Positions 25,413 to 34,106 of a stretch of DNA of 64,000 nucleotides are shown here, in pieces. Made by a program: the position numbers and the translations under genes. Every line of letters begins with the position of its first letter. The first letter of the stretch is position 1. Source of the stretch: Pseudomonas nitroreducens. GTDB taxonomy: Bacteria > Pseudomonadota > Gammaproteobacteria > Pseudomonadales > Pseudomonadaceae. The DNA lies in NCBI RefSeq assembly GCF_014204515.1, contig NZ_JACHLI010000002.1:186001-250000 (forward strand), written 5' to 3'. The notes beneath the pieces are model-generated. The model made no database searches and was not told where the DNA came from. It worked only from the letters and a program-made list of their open reading frames with translations.

Positions 25413-25535
25413 GCCCTCTCCCTAACCCTCTCCCTGAAGGGAGAGGGGACCGATCGGCACAGGAGACATCCTGGGTGTCAGCCGGCACGGACAGCTCCCT
25501 CTCCCTTCAGGGAGAGGGCGGGGGAGAGGGGGTAT
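25413..25535. repeat. Paired CCCTCTCCC/GGGAGAGGG repeats
   Basis: Two palindromic elements (about 25413-25450 and 25496-25535) separate the M20 gene from DUF1028. Confidence 0.8.
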
Positions 25536-25589
25536 GCCTGCACTCAGAGCATCAAGGCTTCGCAGACATTGCCCGTTGCGACGGTGATG

Positions 25590-26264
25590 TTACTCGTCGC
25601 CTGGCACACCGTAGCTCGGCGCCTTGGTCGGGTCGAGGGCGCGCACCAGGTAGTCCTCCAGCTGCGGCTTGTAGGCCACCCAGAGTTTCTCCAGCTCATC
25701 GATGGGCGCTTCATCCGCCCAGTCCACGCGCAGGTCGACGATCGGCCAGACCAGGTCGCCGACCACCTTCAGCGCCGCCGAATGCACCGGGCCGGCTTCG
25801 CCACCGGCGGCCATCGCTGCCTGCATGGCAGCCAGAAGGCGCTCGGCCAGGCAACCGTTGGCGCCTTCGAAGGCCGCCGTCATGGCTTCGATCACCGCGG
25901 GGGAGGACAACAGGTTGCCCGCCGCCACGCAGTTCTCGCCAGCCACGGCGTTGTACACGCCCAAAGCTTCGCTGCCGGTGAACAGCGCGACCTTGCCGTG
26001 GTGGTCGATCACCGTCACCTGGCGGTACTGGCTGTAGCCGTTGCTGGAGAGCGCCTTGTCCAGCGCCGCGCCGGGTTCGAGGCCGGCTTCGAGCTGGTCG
26101 AGGATCTGCGGGCCGAGGGCCGGCAGGGTGATGTTCTGCGTGGCCACCGCGCCGACGCCGGCGCGTACCCAGGGGCAGCGGGCGCCCACGGCGATGCTCG
26201 AGGAGCTGATGGCGATACCCAGTTGTCCGGTTTCGGCGCAGCGGCCGACGATGGAGAAGGTCAT
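25590..26264 (-). CDS. DUF1028 family protein
   Basis: A 224-residue protein of the DUF1028 family (Ntn-hydrolase-like fold), recognised from TFSIVGRCAETGQLGIAISSSSIAVGARCPWVRAGVGAVATQN. The TFSI N-terminus, with a Thr just after Met, could become an Ntn nucleophile if Met is removed; this is inference. The ATG has AAGGAG five bases upstream. It follows ridA and the monooxygenase gene on the same strand. Confidence 0.87.
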   Translation of the reverse strand: MTFSIVGRCAETGQLGIAISSSSIAVGARCPWVRAGVGAVATQNITLPALGPQILDQLEAGLEPGAALDKALSSNGYSQYRQVTVIDHHGKVALFTGSEALGVYNAVAGENCVAAGNLLSSPAVIEAMTAAFEGANGCLAERLLAAMQAAMAAGGEAGPVHSAALKVVGDLVWPIVDLRVDWADEAPIDELEKLWVAYKPQLEDYLVRALDPTKAPSYGVPGDE

Positions 26265-26366
26265 GGTGGCTCCTTGGCTTGTTCTATCTGCACACAAAAG
26301 CTGCACAAACGACGAAGCGGCGAGGCGGGAAATCCCGCGTCGCCGCAGCGTCTTTCAGTTCATCGA

Positions 26367-26777
26367 TCAGTCCGGGATCACGGCGATCACGTCGATTTCC
26401 ATCAACCACTGCGGCTGGCCGAGGGCCGAGACCACAAGGCCCGTGGAGATCGGGAACACGCCCTTCAGCCACTTGCCCACTTCCTGGTAGACCGGCTCGC
26501 GGTAGCGTGGGTCGATCAGGTAGGTGGTGGTCTTGACGATGTGCGACAGGTCGCTGCCGGCTTCTTCGAGCAGTTGCTTGACGTTCTTCATCGCCTGCTC
26601 GGCCTGGGCACGCGGATCGCCCAACCCCACCAGGTTGCCCTCGAAGTCGGTCCCGACCTGGCCGCGTACGTACACGGTGTTGCCGGCGCGCACGGCCTGG
26701 CAGAGGTCGTTGTCCAGGGTCTGGTTCGGGTAGGTGTCCTTGGTGTTGAACATGCGAATGCGAGTATGGGTAGGCAT
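26367..26777 (-). CDS. RidA family protein (Rid/YjgF/UK114)
   Basis: A 136-residue Rid-fold protein. RidA hydrolyses reactive enamine/imine intermediates; other Rid subgroups act in pathway-specific steps. The sequence has VRGQVGTDFEGNLVG and SHIVKTTTYLIDPRYREPVYQEVGKWL, but in this reading lacks the exact RidA active-site context GxxxxxxRxxxE at the C-terminus, so a pathway-specific subgroup is more likely. It begins three bases after the monooxygenase stop, which implies one transcript. Confidence 0.88.
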   Translation of the reverse strand: MPTHTRIRMFNTKDTYPNQTLDNDLCQAVRAGNTVYVRGQVGTDFEGNLVGLGDPRAQAEQAMKNVKQLLEEAGSDLSHIVKTTTYLIDPRYREPVYQEVGKWLKGVFPISTGLVVSALGQPQWLMEIDVIAVIPD

Positions 26778-26780
26778 CTC

Positions 26781-28109
26781 TTACTCCCAGGATGCGGCTT
26801 TCGGTACGGAGCCTTCGCGCTGCGAGGCGTCCTGATATTCGACGTAACGGCGTTGGGTGGCGATGTGCCCGGCCACGTGCTTGGCGTCGTGCCACACGCC
26901 CCAGATGAACGACGAACCCCGGCGCGACAGCCACGGCAGGCCGACGAAGTACACGCCCGGCTCGCGGGACACGCCGCGCTGGTGCTTGGGCTTGCCCTTG
27001 TCGTCGAAGGCGTCCACCTGCAGCCAGTTGAAGTCCACGGCGTAGCCGGTGGCCCAGATGATCGCGGTGATGCCGGCGTCGGCGAGGTTCAGTTCGGCGA
27101 GCGGGTTGCGGATGCACTCGGCGTCCGGGTAGACCTGGCGGGCCTCCGGCTCCAGCGGCAGGTCCAGGCCGTTGCGCTCGATGTAGGCATCGGCGGCGTC
27201 GAGCAGGCCCAGGTAGTTGTCATCGCCCGCCTTGAGGTTGGCCACCAGGTCGTCGCGGAAGGTCACCTTGCCCCCGTCGAAGGACTGGGTCAGGCCGGTC
27301 AGGACGATGCCTTCGTTGGCCAGGCGGCGGAAGTCTATGGTCTCGCCGCCACGGGCACCGCTCACGGCGATGGTCACGTGTTCGCGGCCCGGCTGCACTT
27401 CCTCGGCGTCCCACAGGCCGAGCACGCCCAGCCACCAGACGAAGTCGCGGTTGCGGTAGGAGCGCGGCGGACGGTCATGGGCGCCGACGGACAGGTAGGT
27501 CTTCTTGCCGGCGCGGTTCAGCTCGTCGGCGATCTGCACGCCGGAGGAGCCGGCACCGATCACCAGCACGGCGCCGTCGGGCAGTTGCTGCGGGTTGAAG
27601 TACTTGGCCGAGTGGATCTGGTAGAGGCCTTCGTCCCTGGGCGCGATGGCCGGGATCACCGGGCGCTGGAACGGGCCGGTGGCGGAAACGATGCGCAGGG
27701 CCTGGATCGTGCCTTCGGAGGTTTCCACGGCAAAGCCGGGGCGGCCTTCGTTGCGGGTGACCTTCTTCACTTCCACGCCGGTACGGATCGGCGCGTTGAA
27801 CTGCTTGGCGTAGGCGACGAAGTAGTCGGCGACCTGCTCCTTGGCCGGGAAGTCGTCCGGGCCCACCGGGAATTCCAGGTTCGGGAAGCGGTCATGCCAG
27901 GCCGGGCCGTTGGCGACCAGCGAGTCCCAGCGGCCGGTGCGCCAGGCTTCGGCGATGCGGCTCTTTTCCAGCACGAGGTGCGGCACGCCCTGCTGGGTCA
28001 GGTGCTCGCTCATGGCCACGCCGGCTTGTCCGGCGCCAACGACCAGCGTGTCGATTTCCAGGTTATCAAGCGACTTCTTGCCGAAGGCGCCTGGATTCAG
28101 GTCGGTCAT
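26781..28109 (-). CDS. Flavin-containing monooxygenase-like FAD/NAD(P) oxidoreductase
   Basis: A 442-residue enzyme with two nucleotide-binding motifs, GAGQAG (FAD, residues 25-30) and GAGSSG (NAD(P), mid-protein), and the ending ATGYAVDFNWL typical of the FMO/CzcO group. It probably oxygenates a nitrogen- or sulfur-containing small molecule. It is the first gene of the FMO-ridA-DUF1028 unit; GAGGAAG lies upstream of the ATG. Confidence 0.9.
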   Translation of the reverse strand: MTDLNPGAFGKKSLDNLEIDTLVVGAGQAGVAMSEHLTQQGVPHLVLEKSRIAEAWRTGRWDSLVANGPAWHDRFPNLEFPVGPDDFPAKEQVADYFVAYAKQFNAPIRTGVEVKKVTRNEGRPGFAVETSEGTIQALRIVSATGPFQRPVIPAIAPRDEGLYQIHSAKYFNPQQLPDGAVLVIGAGSSGVQIADELNRAGKKTYLSVGAHDRPPRSYRNRDFVWWLGVLGLWDAEEVQPGREHVTIAVSGARGGETIDFRRLANEGIVLTGLTQSFDGGKVTFRDDLVANLKAGDDNYLGLLDAADAYIERNGLDLPLEPEARQVYPDAECIRNPLAELNLADAGITAIIWATGYAVDFNWLQVDAFDDKGKPKHQRGVSREPGVYFVGLPWLSRRGSSFIWGVWHDAKHVAGHIATQRRYVEYQDASQREGSVPKAASWE

Positions 28110-28515
28110 GGCTTGCTTCCTCAGACTCTGATCACGTTTGTTCTTGTTGCGGCTTGCGATGAGGTGTTGGCCGCATTCTGTTCAGAGGCTGGGAATAGCG
28201 AAATTATGTTTTTTGTAGTCGCAGGCTAGGGAAAAGCTGCACCCACGCAAACCCCGCGGCCCGCGGGCTGCAGGGGAGGGGGTATAGGTTTTTTGGTGGC
28301 TGGGGCGACAAATTGGATAGGCAGAATGTGGCTTGTGTGGCTTTTCGTAGGAGCGAGCTTGCTCGCGAACCAGCCCTGCAGCGGAGTCTGTTCGCGAGCA
28401 AGCTCGCTCCTACACTGCGGCCGGGGGTTGGCGTAGGAGCGGACTCCGTCCGCGATAGGCCCGCATCGCGCCGGATGCCATCGCGGACGGGGTCCGCTCC
28501 TACGAAAGCATCGTC
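28110..28515. repeat. Intergenic region with two inverted REP pairs
   Basis: An inverted pair of first-family REPs (28347-28370, 28390-28413) is followed by an inverted pair of second-family elements (28433-28503). The part next to 28110 should hold the promoter of the monooxygenase unit. No gene is seen. Confidence 0.85.
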
Positions 28516-29436
28516 TCAGCGACTCTGCGCCACCGCCTCGAGGAACCGCTCCAGCACCAGGTTCGGTCGGCGGCCCTTGCGGGTTACCACGGTCAGCGGG
28601 ATGTCGTAGTGGAAGCGCTCCGGCCGCAGCGCGCGCAGGCGGCCCTGGGCGACCCAGTCGGCGGCGTAGTGGTCGGGCAGGTAGCCGATGTAGCTGCCGG
28701 TGAGGATGAGGAAGGCCATGCCTTCGCGGTCGGAGGCGGCGGCGTTGCCGGAGAGTTCCTGGTGGCGCTCCTGGGCTTCGGCGGGGATGCGGTAGCTGGG
28801 CGCCACCGCGTCGCAGGCGTGGATTTCCTCCACCGTGATGCCCGCATCCTCGCGCTCGAACAGCGGGTGCTCCTGGCTGCAGAACAGCAGCGAGCGCTCT
28901 TCATAAAGGGACGAGTACTCCAGCCCGGACAGCGGACTGATGAGCGGCACCACGCCGACATGCAGCCGTCCGTCGAGAACCCCGAGCTCGATCTCGTTGG
29001 GCGTGGTCATGCCGATATTGATCCGCACCCCCGGCCCGCTGGCCTTCAGCGCGCGCAGGGCGTGGGTGATGCGCATCTGCGGCAGGGTCACCAGGTTGTT
29101 GATGATGCCGATGTTCAGCTCGCCGCGCAGGTGCTGGTGCAGCTCGTTGACCTCGGCGCGGAAGCCCTCCAGCGCCGCCAGCAGCGACTGGGTCGCGCGG
29201 TACACCTCGCGGCCCTCGTCGGTCAGCGCGAAGCCCGCTCGGCCGCGCTGGCACAGGCGCATGCCCAGGCGCTTTTCCAGGTCGCCCATGTGCAGGCTGA
29301 TGGCCGAGCGGCTGATGCCCAGGGTGCTCTCGGCGGCCGAGAAGCTGCCGCACTCGACTATGGTTTTGAAGATGCGCAGCAGGCGGATCTCGAAATCGCT
29401 GACCTGGCCCAGGGAAGGCGCCCGTTGTTTCGCCAT
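28516..29436 (-). CDS. bauR: LysR family regulator of beta-alanine catabolism
   Basis: A 306-residue LysR-type regulator: N-terminal winged HTH (FKTIVECGSFSAAESTLGISRSAISLHMGDLEKRLG) and a C-terminal effector-binding domain. It is divergent from bauA with 137 bases between them, the arrangement of bauR/bauABCD in P. aeruginosa, where BauR activates the operon in response to beta-alanine. The ribosome binding site is weak, usual for such regulators. Confidence 0.9.
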   Translation of the reverse strand: MAKQRAPSLGQVSDFEIRLLRIFKTIVECGSFSAAESTLGISRSAISLHMGDLEKRLGMRLCQRGRAGFALTDEGREVYRATQSLLAALEGFRAEVNELHQHLRGELNIGIINNLVTLPQMRITHALRALKASGPGVRINIGMTTPNEIELGVLDGRLHVGVVPLISPLSGLEYSSLYEERSLLFCSQEHPLFEREDAGITVEEIHACDAVAPSYRIPAEAQERHQELSGNAAASDREGMAFLILTGSYIGYLPDHYAADWVAQGRLRALRPERFHYDIPLTVVTRKGRRPNLVLERFLEAVAQSR

Positions 29437-29457
29437 TTTAGTTTTACCAATCCGAAA

Positions 29458-29494
29458 CTGAACGTAAGAAGAATAAGCTTTAACTCACGTTTAG
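29458..29494. promoter_or_regulatory. Candidate BauR operator in the bauR-bauA intergenic region
   Basis: An imperfect inverted repeat, CTGAACGT (29458-29465) and ACGTTTAG (29487-29494), matches in 7 of 8 positions and lies midway between the divergent starts. Confidence 0.35.
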
Positions 29495-29573
29495 TCAGGC
29501 CCAATCTAGTCTCATCGCACCAGGCCCGACGCGGCCTGCGCGCCCAACAAGACTGTCTTCGAGGACAAGCTGC

Positions 29574-30920
29574 ATGAACCAGCAAGTGAACGTCACCCCG
29601 TCGGTGGCCAGCGAACTGAACCTGAAGGCCCACTGGATGCCCTTCAGCGCCAACCGCAACTTCCACAAGGACCCGCGCATCATCGTCGCCGCCGAAGGCA
29701 GCTGGCTGGTGGATGACCAGGGCCGCAAGATCTACGACAGCCTGTCGGGCCTGTGGACCTGCGGCGCCGGCCACTCGCGAAAGGAAATCGCCGACGCGGT
29801 CGCCAAGCAGCTGACCACCCTCGACTACTCCCCGGCGTTCCAGTACGGCCACCCGCTGTCCTTCAAGCTGGCCGAGAAGATCACCCAGCTGACTCCGGCC
29901 GGCCTCGACCACGTGTTCTTCACCGGCTCGGGCTCCGAGTGCGCCGACACCTCGATCAAGATGGCCCGCGCCTACTGGCGTCTGAAAGGCCAGGCGCAGA
30001 AGACCAAGCTGATCGGCCGCGCCCGTGGCTACCACGGCGTGAACGTCGCCGGCACCGCCCTGGGCGGCATCGGTGGCAACCGCAAGATGTTCGGCCAGCT
30101 GATGGACGTCGACCACCTGCCGCACACCCTGCAGCCGGGCATGGCCTTCACCAAAGGCATGGCCGAGACCGGCGGCGTCGAACTGGCCAACGAGCTGCTG
30201 AAACTGATCGAGCTGCATGACGCCTCGAACATCGCCGCCGTCATCGTCGAGCCGATGTCCGGTTCCGCTGGCGTGCTGGTTCCGCCCAAGGGCTACCTGC
30301 AGCGCCTGCGCGAAATCTGCGACCAGCACAACATCCTGCTGATCTTCGACGAAGTGATCACCGCCTTCGGCCGTATGGGCAAGGCCACCGGCGCCGAGTT
30401 CTTCGGCGTGAAGCCGGACATCATGAACGTCGCCAAGCAGGTCACCAACGGCGCCATCCCGATGGGCGCGGTGATCGCCAGCAGCGAAATCTACGACACC
30501 TTCATGGGCCAGAACCTGCCGGAATACGCCGTCGAGTTCGGCCATGGCTACACCTACTCCGCGCACCCGGTTGCCTGCGCCGCCGGTATCGCCGCGCTGG
30601 ACCTGCTGGAAAAGGAAAACCTGATCCAGCAGTCGCTGGAACTGGCTCCGTACTTCGAGAAAGCCCTGCACGGCCTGAAGGGCGCGAAGAACGTCATCGA
30701 CATCCGCAACTGCGGCCTGGCCGGCGCCATCCAGATCGGCGCCCGTGACGGCGACGCCATCGTGCGTCCGTTCGAAGCCAGCATGAAGCTGTGGAAAGAA
30801 GGCTTCTACGTGCGCTTCGGCGGCGACACCCTGCAGTTCGGCCCGACCTTCAACGCCAAGCCCGAGGACCTGGACCGCCTGTTCAGCGCCGTCGGCGATG
30901 CCCTCAACGGGGTTGCGTAA
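29574..30920 (+). CDS. bauA: Beta-alanine:pyruvate transaminase
   Basis: A 448-residue class III PLP aminotransferase converting beta-alanine and pyruvate to malonate semialdehyde and alanine. The PLP lysine is K288 (NVAKQVTNGA), the position described for the Pseudomonas omega-amino acid transaminase; GSGSECADTSIKMAR and IFDEVITAFGRMGK are the phosphate- and ring-binding motifs. The next gene begins immediately after its stop. Confidence 0.96.
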   Translation: MNQQVNVTPSVASELNLKAHWMPFSANRNFHKDPRIIVAAEGSWLVDDQGRKIYDSLSGLWTCGAGHSRKEIADAVAKQLTTLDYSPAFQYGHPLSFKLAEKITQLTPAGLDHVFFTGSGSECADTSIKMARAYWRLKGQAQKTKLIGRARGYHGVNVAGTALGGIGGNRKMFGQLMDVDHLPHTLQPGMAFTKGMAETGGVELANELLKLIELHDASNIAAVIVEPMSGSAGVLVPPKGYLQRLREICDQHNILLIFDEVITAFGRMGKATGAEFFGVKPDIMNVAKQVTNGAIPMGAVIASSEIYDTFMGQNLPEYAVEFGHGYTYSAHPVACAAGIAALDLLEKENLIQQSLELAPYFEKALHGLKGAKNVIDIRNCGLAGAIQIGARDGDAIVRPFEASMKLWKEGFYVRFGGDTLQFGPTFNAKPEDLDRLFSAVGDALNGVA

Positions 30921-31232
30921 GTGAGCGAGCGTCCGAAGGCCGTCCCGACGGTACAGATCGACAACGACAAGGTCCTGGTCACCGAGTGGCGCTTCGCCCC
31001 CGGTGCCGAGACCGGCTGGCACCGCCACGGCATGGAATACGTCGTGGTCCCGGTGACCAACGGCGAGCTGCTGCTGGAAACCCCCGAAGGCGAGCGGCGC
31101 GCGCCGCTGGTCCTGGGGGCGAGCTACACCCGCCAGATCGGTACCGAGCACAACGTGATCAACCCTTGCGATCACGAAGTGGCGTTCATCGAGATCGAGC
31201 TCAAGAGCGACGACCACCCGCACAGCCACTGA
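30921..31232 (+). CDS. bauB: Cupin protein of the bau operon
   Basis: A 103-residue single-domain cupin. The metal-binding motif GWHRHGMEYVVVPV (two His, one Glu) and a later HNVINPCDHEVAFIEIE are present. It starts with GTG directly after the bauA stop, so the two are coupled. BauB lies between bauA and bauC in P. aeruginosa; its reaction is unknown to me. Confidence 0.9.
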   Translation: MSERPKAVPTVQIDNDKVLVTEWRFAPGAETGWHRHGMEYVVVPVTNGELLLETPEGERRAPLVLGASYTRQIGTEHNVINPCDHEVAFIEIELKSDDHPHSH

Positions 31233-31317
31233 ACGCGCGGGCACGCGAGAAGGCACGTCGCCGCCAGCCATTCTAGAGTGGCAGCCGGCGTGCCTTGCAG
31301 CCCACGCTTCACACCGA

Positions 31318-31364
31318 ACAATCCCCTCTCCCTTCAGGGAGAGGGCTAGGGAGAGGGGCTCTTG
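31318..31364. repeat. CCCTCTCCC-type palindromic repeat inside the bau operon
   Basis: A single copy (TCTCCCTTCAGGGAGAGGG) separates bauB from bauC and could affect relative mRNA stability. Confidence 0.85.
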
Positions 31365-31405
31365 AAAGCGCCCCGCCCCACACTTTCAGCGAGAAGAGAC
31401 TTCCC

Positions 31406-32902
31406 ATGACCACCGTCAAGCACCTGATCGGCGGCGAGATGATCGCCGACACCGGCCGCACCGCCGACGTCTTCAACCCGTCCACCGGCGAAGCCATCCG
31501 CAAGGTCCCGCTGGCCAGCCGCGAAACCGTGCAGCAGGCCATCGACGCCGCCAAGGCCGCCTTCCCGGCCTGGCGCAACACCCCGCCGGCCAAGCGCGCC
31601 CAGGTGCTGTTCCGCTTCAAGCAACTGCTCGAAGCCAACGAAGCGCGCATCAGCCAGCTGATCAGCGAAGAACACGGCAAGACCCTGGAAGACGCCGCCG
31701 GTGAACTCAAGCGCGGCATCGAGAACGTCGAGTACGCCAGCGCCGCCCCGGAAATCCTGAAAGGCGAATACAGCCGCAACGTCGGCCCGAACATCGACGC
31801 CTGGAGCGACTTCCAGCCGATCGGCGTGGTTGCCGGCATCACCCCGTTCAACTTCCCGGCCATGGTGCCGCTGTGGATGTACCCGCTGGCGATTGCCTGC
31901 GGCAACACCTTCATCCTCAAGCCGTCCGAGCGTGACCCGAGCTCCACCCTGCTGATCGCCGAGCTGTTCGAAGAAGCCGGCCTGCCCAAGGGCGTGCTGA
32001 ACGTGGTGCATGGCGACAAGACCGCCGTGGACGCGCTGATCGAAGCCCCGGAAGTCAAAGCCCTGAGCTTCGTCGGTTCGACCCCGATCGCCGAGTACAT
32101 CTATTCCGAAGGCACCAAGCGCGGCAAGCGCGTACAGGCCCTGGGCGGCGCCAAGAACCACGCCGTGCTGATGCCCGACTGCGACCTGGACAACGCCGTC
32201 AGCGCCCTGATGGGTGCAGCCTACGGCTCCTGCGGCGAGCGCTGCATGGCCATCTCCGTGGCCGTGTGCGTCGGCGACCAGATCGGCGACGCGCTGGTCG
32301 AGAAGATCGTTCCGCAGATCAAGGCCCTGAAAATCGGCGCCGGCACCTCCTGCGGCCTGGACATGGGCCCGCTGGTTACCGGCGCTGCCCAGCAGAAAGT
32401 CACCGGCTACATCGACACCGGTGTCGAGCAGGGCGCCCAGCTGCTGGTCGATGGCCGCAACTTCAAGGTGGCCGGTCACGAGAACGGCTTCTTCGTCGGC
32501 GGCACCCTGTTCGACCGCGTGACCCCGGACATGACCATCTACCAGGAAGAAATCTTCGGCCCGGTGCTGTGCATCGTGCGCGTTAAGAGCCTGGAAGAAG
32601 CCATGCAGCTGATCAACGACCACGAGTACGGCAACGGCACCTGCATCTTCACCCGCGACGGTGAAGCCGCTCGCCTGTTCTGCGACGAGATCGAAGTCGG
32701 CATGGTCGGCGTCAACGTACCCCTGCCGGTACCGGTGGCCTACCACAGCTTCGGCGGCTGGAAGCGTTCGCTGTTCGGCGACCTGCACGCCTACGGCCCG
32801 GACGGCGTGCGCTTCTACACCAAGCGCAAGGCCATCACCCAGCGCTGGCCGCAGCGCAAGTCGCACGAAGCGGCGCAATTCGCCTTCCCCAGCAATGGCT
32901 GA
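31406..32902 (+). CDS. bauC: Malonate-semialdehyde dehydrogenase (CoA-acylating MMSDH type)
   Basis: A 498-residue aldehyde dehydrogenase of the methylmalonate-semialdehyde dehydrogenase family. The catalytic Cys is C280 (GERCMAISVAV), and TPFNFPAMVP and FVGSTPIAEYIY are family signatures. In the bau pathway it turns malonate semialdehyde into acetyl-CoA. The ATG giving MTTVKHLIGGEM is chosen because the extension is encoded by the repeat. No bauD permease gene follows here, unlike P. aeruginosa. Confidence 0.93.
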   Translation: MTTVKHLIGGEMIADTGRTADVFNPSTGEAIRKVPLASRETVQQAIDAAKAAFPAWRNTPPAKRAQVLFRFKQLLEANEARISQLISEEHGKTLEDAAGELKRGIENVEYASAAPEILKGEYSRNVGPNIDAWSDFQPIGVVAGITPFNFPAMVPLWMYPLAIACGNTFILKPSERDPSSTLLIAELFEEAGLPKGVLNVVHGDKTAVDALIEAPEVKALSFVGSTPIAEYIYSEGTKRGKRVQALGGAKNHAVLMPDCDLDNAVSALMGAAYGSCGERCMAISVAVCVGDQIGDALVEKIVPQIKALKIGAGTSCGLDMGPLVTGAAQQKVTGYIDTGVEQGAQLLVDGRNFKVAGHENGFFVGGTLFDRVTPDMTIYQEEIFGPVLCIVRVKSLEEAMQLINDHEYGNGTCIFTRDGEAARLFCDEIEVGMVGVNVPLPVPVAYHSFGGWKRSLFGDLHAYGPDGVRFYTKRKAITQRWPQRKSHEAAQFAFPSNG

Positions 32903-32923
32903 GGGTGAATAAGCGTTAAGAGA

Positions 32924-32951
32924 AAGGCCGGTCGGATGACCGGCCTTTTTT
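32924..32951 (+). terminator. Terminator of the bau operon
   Basis: A 10-bp stem AAGGCCGGTC-GGAT-GACCGGCCTT with TTTT following. Confidence 0.92.
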
Positions 32952-33056
32952 GTGGGCGGGATTTGTGGATCAGTGGCACTGAAAAGATGGTACGTAGTTC
33001 AGTACAATGTTGGCTCGCACGCCACTGTTCGCCATCGGCGGCAAGGATGACCTTTC

Positions 33057-33329
33057 ATGCAAGTACTCACCTTCACCCAGGCCCGCGCCGACCTGAAGCA
33101 GACCATGGACGATGTGTGCCGGGATCACGAACCGGCGGTCATCACGCGCCAGCGCGGTGAGCCGGTGGTGATGATGTCGCTGGAGGACTACAACGGCATG
33201 CAGGAAACCCTCTACCTGCTGAGTTCCACTGCCAACGCCAAGCGGCTGCGCGAATCCCTCGATGAGGTGCGGGCGGGCAAGGCTCAGGTCAAGGAGCTGA
33301 CCGTTGAACGTGAAGTCGAAAAGCCGTAA
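33057..33329 (+). CDS. yefM: YefM family antitoxin
   Basis: A 90-residue Phd/YefM antitoxin (MQVLTFTQARADLKQTMDDVCRDHEPAVITRQRGEPVVMMSLEDYNGM) with a charged C-terminal tail (AGKAQVKELTVEREVEKP) for toxin binding. The toxin gene overlaps its 3' end. GTAC repeats at about 32990-33006 upstream may be operator half-sites. Confidence 0.92.
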   Translation: MQVLTFTQARADLKQTMDDVCRDHEPAVITRQRGEPVVMMSLEDYNGMQETLYLLSSTANAKRLRESLDEVRAGKAQVKELTVEREVEKP

Positions 33330-33612
33330 CAAGTCGGCCGCCCGCGGCTCCATCAGTGTCGCCTTTACCAGCCATGGCTGGGAGGACTATCAGTTCTGGG
33401 AGCAGGGTGACGCGGATGTCTTCCGCGTCATCAACGAGCTGATCGAAGAGTGCCGGCGCACGCCGCACAAGGGCACGGGAAAACCGGAACCGTTGAAGGG
33501 TGACCTGTCGGGCTTCTGGTCCCGCCGCATTACCCGTGAGCACCGCCTGGTCTATTTTTTCGAGGCCGAGACGCTGACGATCCTGCAGTGCCGATACCAC
33601 TACGACCAATAG
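33304..33612 (+). CDS. yoeB: YoeB/Txe family toxin with N-terminal extension
   Basis: A 102-residue RelE-fold endoribonuclease. The core (FTSHGWEDYQFWEQGDADVFRVINELIEECRR, GFWSRRITREHRLVYFFE, CRYHYDQ) retains the C-terminal His-Tyr and Arg residues of YoeB. The frame opens with TTG (33304) or GTG (33310), giving about 18 extra basic residues (SKSRNKSAARGS) before the usual start; the true start is uncertain. Confidence 0.88.
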   Translation: MNVKSKSRNKSAARGSISVAFTSHGWEDYQFWEQGDADVFRVINELIEECRRTPHKGTGKPEPLKGDLSGFWSRRITREHRLVYFFEAETLTILQCRYHYDQ

Positions 33613-33639
33613 GGCCGCTGATGCGGCCCTTTTTCTTTT
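33611..33639 (+). terminator. Terminator after yoeB
   Basis: AGGGCCGC-TGAT-GCGGCCCT followed by TTTTTCTTTT, overlapping the yoeB stop codon. It separates the toxin unit from the convergent BRO-N gene. Confidence 0.9.
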
Positions 33640-33643
33640 GCGG

Positions 33644-34096
33644 CTAGTCGTTCCAGGCGAGCCGGGGGATTTCTTCCCAGCGCATCCAGAGGCCGCCTTG
33701 CCAGTTCAGCAGCATCAGGCGGCGGGCGTCCCAGGTGAGGAGGACGCGGCGGGGGTTGGCGCATTCCGGGTTGTACTGGTCGCGCAAAGTGGGAATCACG
33801 TCCTGTGAAAGCCAATGGTCCAGGGATTCGAGTTCGGGGTGGCCGAAGCGGACGAGGGCTTTGTAGGCGGCGGCTTCGCTGATGAGGATGGTTTCTTCTT
33901 CGCTGCCGGTGCGGTAGGTGAGGTGAACGGTCTGGACTTCGTGAGGGAAGAAGCGGTGATGGAGGCTGTCGGGGTACTGGACGGACAGCAGGCGGGCGAT
34001 GTCGCGGGAGACGAACCAGGCCTGGTTGTCGATCATCAGGCCGCGCAGGAAGCGTTTTTTGCGGGTGAAGAAGGTTGGGGTGTAGGTGTTGTGCAT
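33644..34096 (-). CDS. BRO-N domain (phage antirepressor-type) protein
   Basis: A 150-residue protein whose N-terminal ~110 residues match the BRO-N fold of phage antirepressors (FFTRKKRFLRGLMIDNQAWFVSRDIARLLSVQYPDSLHHRF; ETILISEAAAYKALVRFGHPELESLDHWLSQDVIPTLR). The short C-terminus (VLLTWDARRLMLLNWQGGLWMRWEEIPRLAWND) is not a second known domain. The ATG at 34096 has GGAG eight bases upstream. A longer open frame continues to 34447 but that part is structured leader RNA. No other phage genes are nearby; it is a stranded antirepressor-like gene under a C4-type RNA. Confidence 0.85.
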   Translation of the reverse strand: MHNTYTPTFFTRKKRFLRGLMIDNQAWFVSRDIARLLSVQYPDSLHHRFFPHEVQTVHLTYRTGSEEETILISEAAAYKALVRFGHPELESLDHWLSQDVIPTLRDQYNPECANPRRVLLTWDARRLMLLNWQGGLWMRWEEIPRLAWND

Positions 34097-34106
34097 TGAT
34101 GAAGCT

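Noticed and set aside
25569..28229. 886-codon plus-strand frame opposite DUF1028, ridA and the monooxygenase
   Set aside because: Covers three recognised genes on the other strand; no domain is recognisable in it.
29358..31271. 637-codon minus-strand frame opposite bauA and bauB
   Set aside because: Shadow of the bau genes; it would also overlap bauR.
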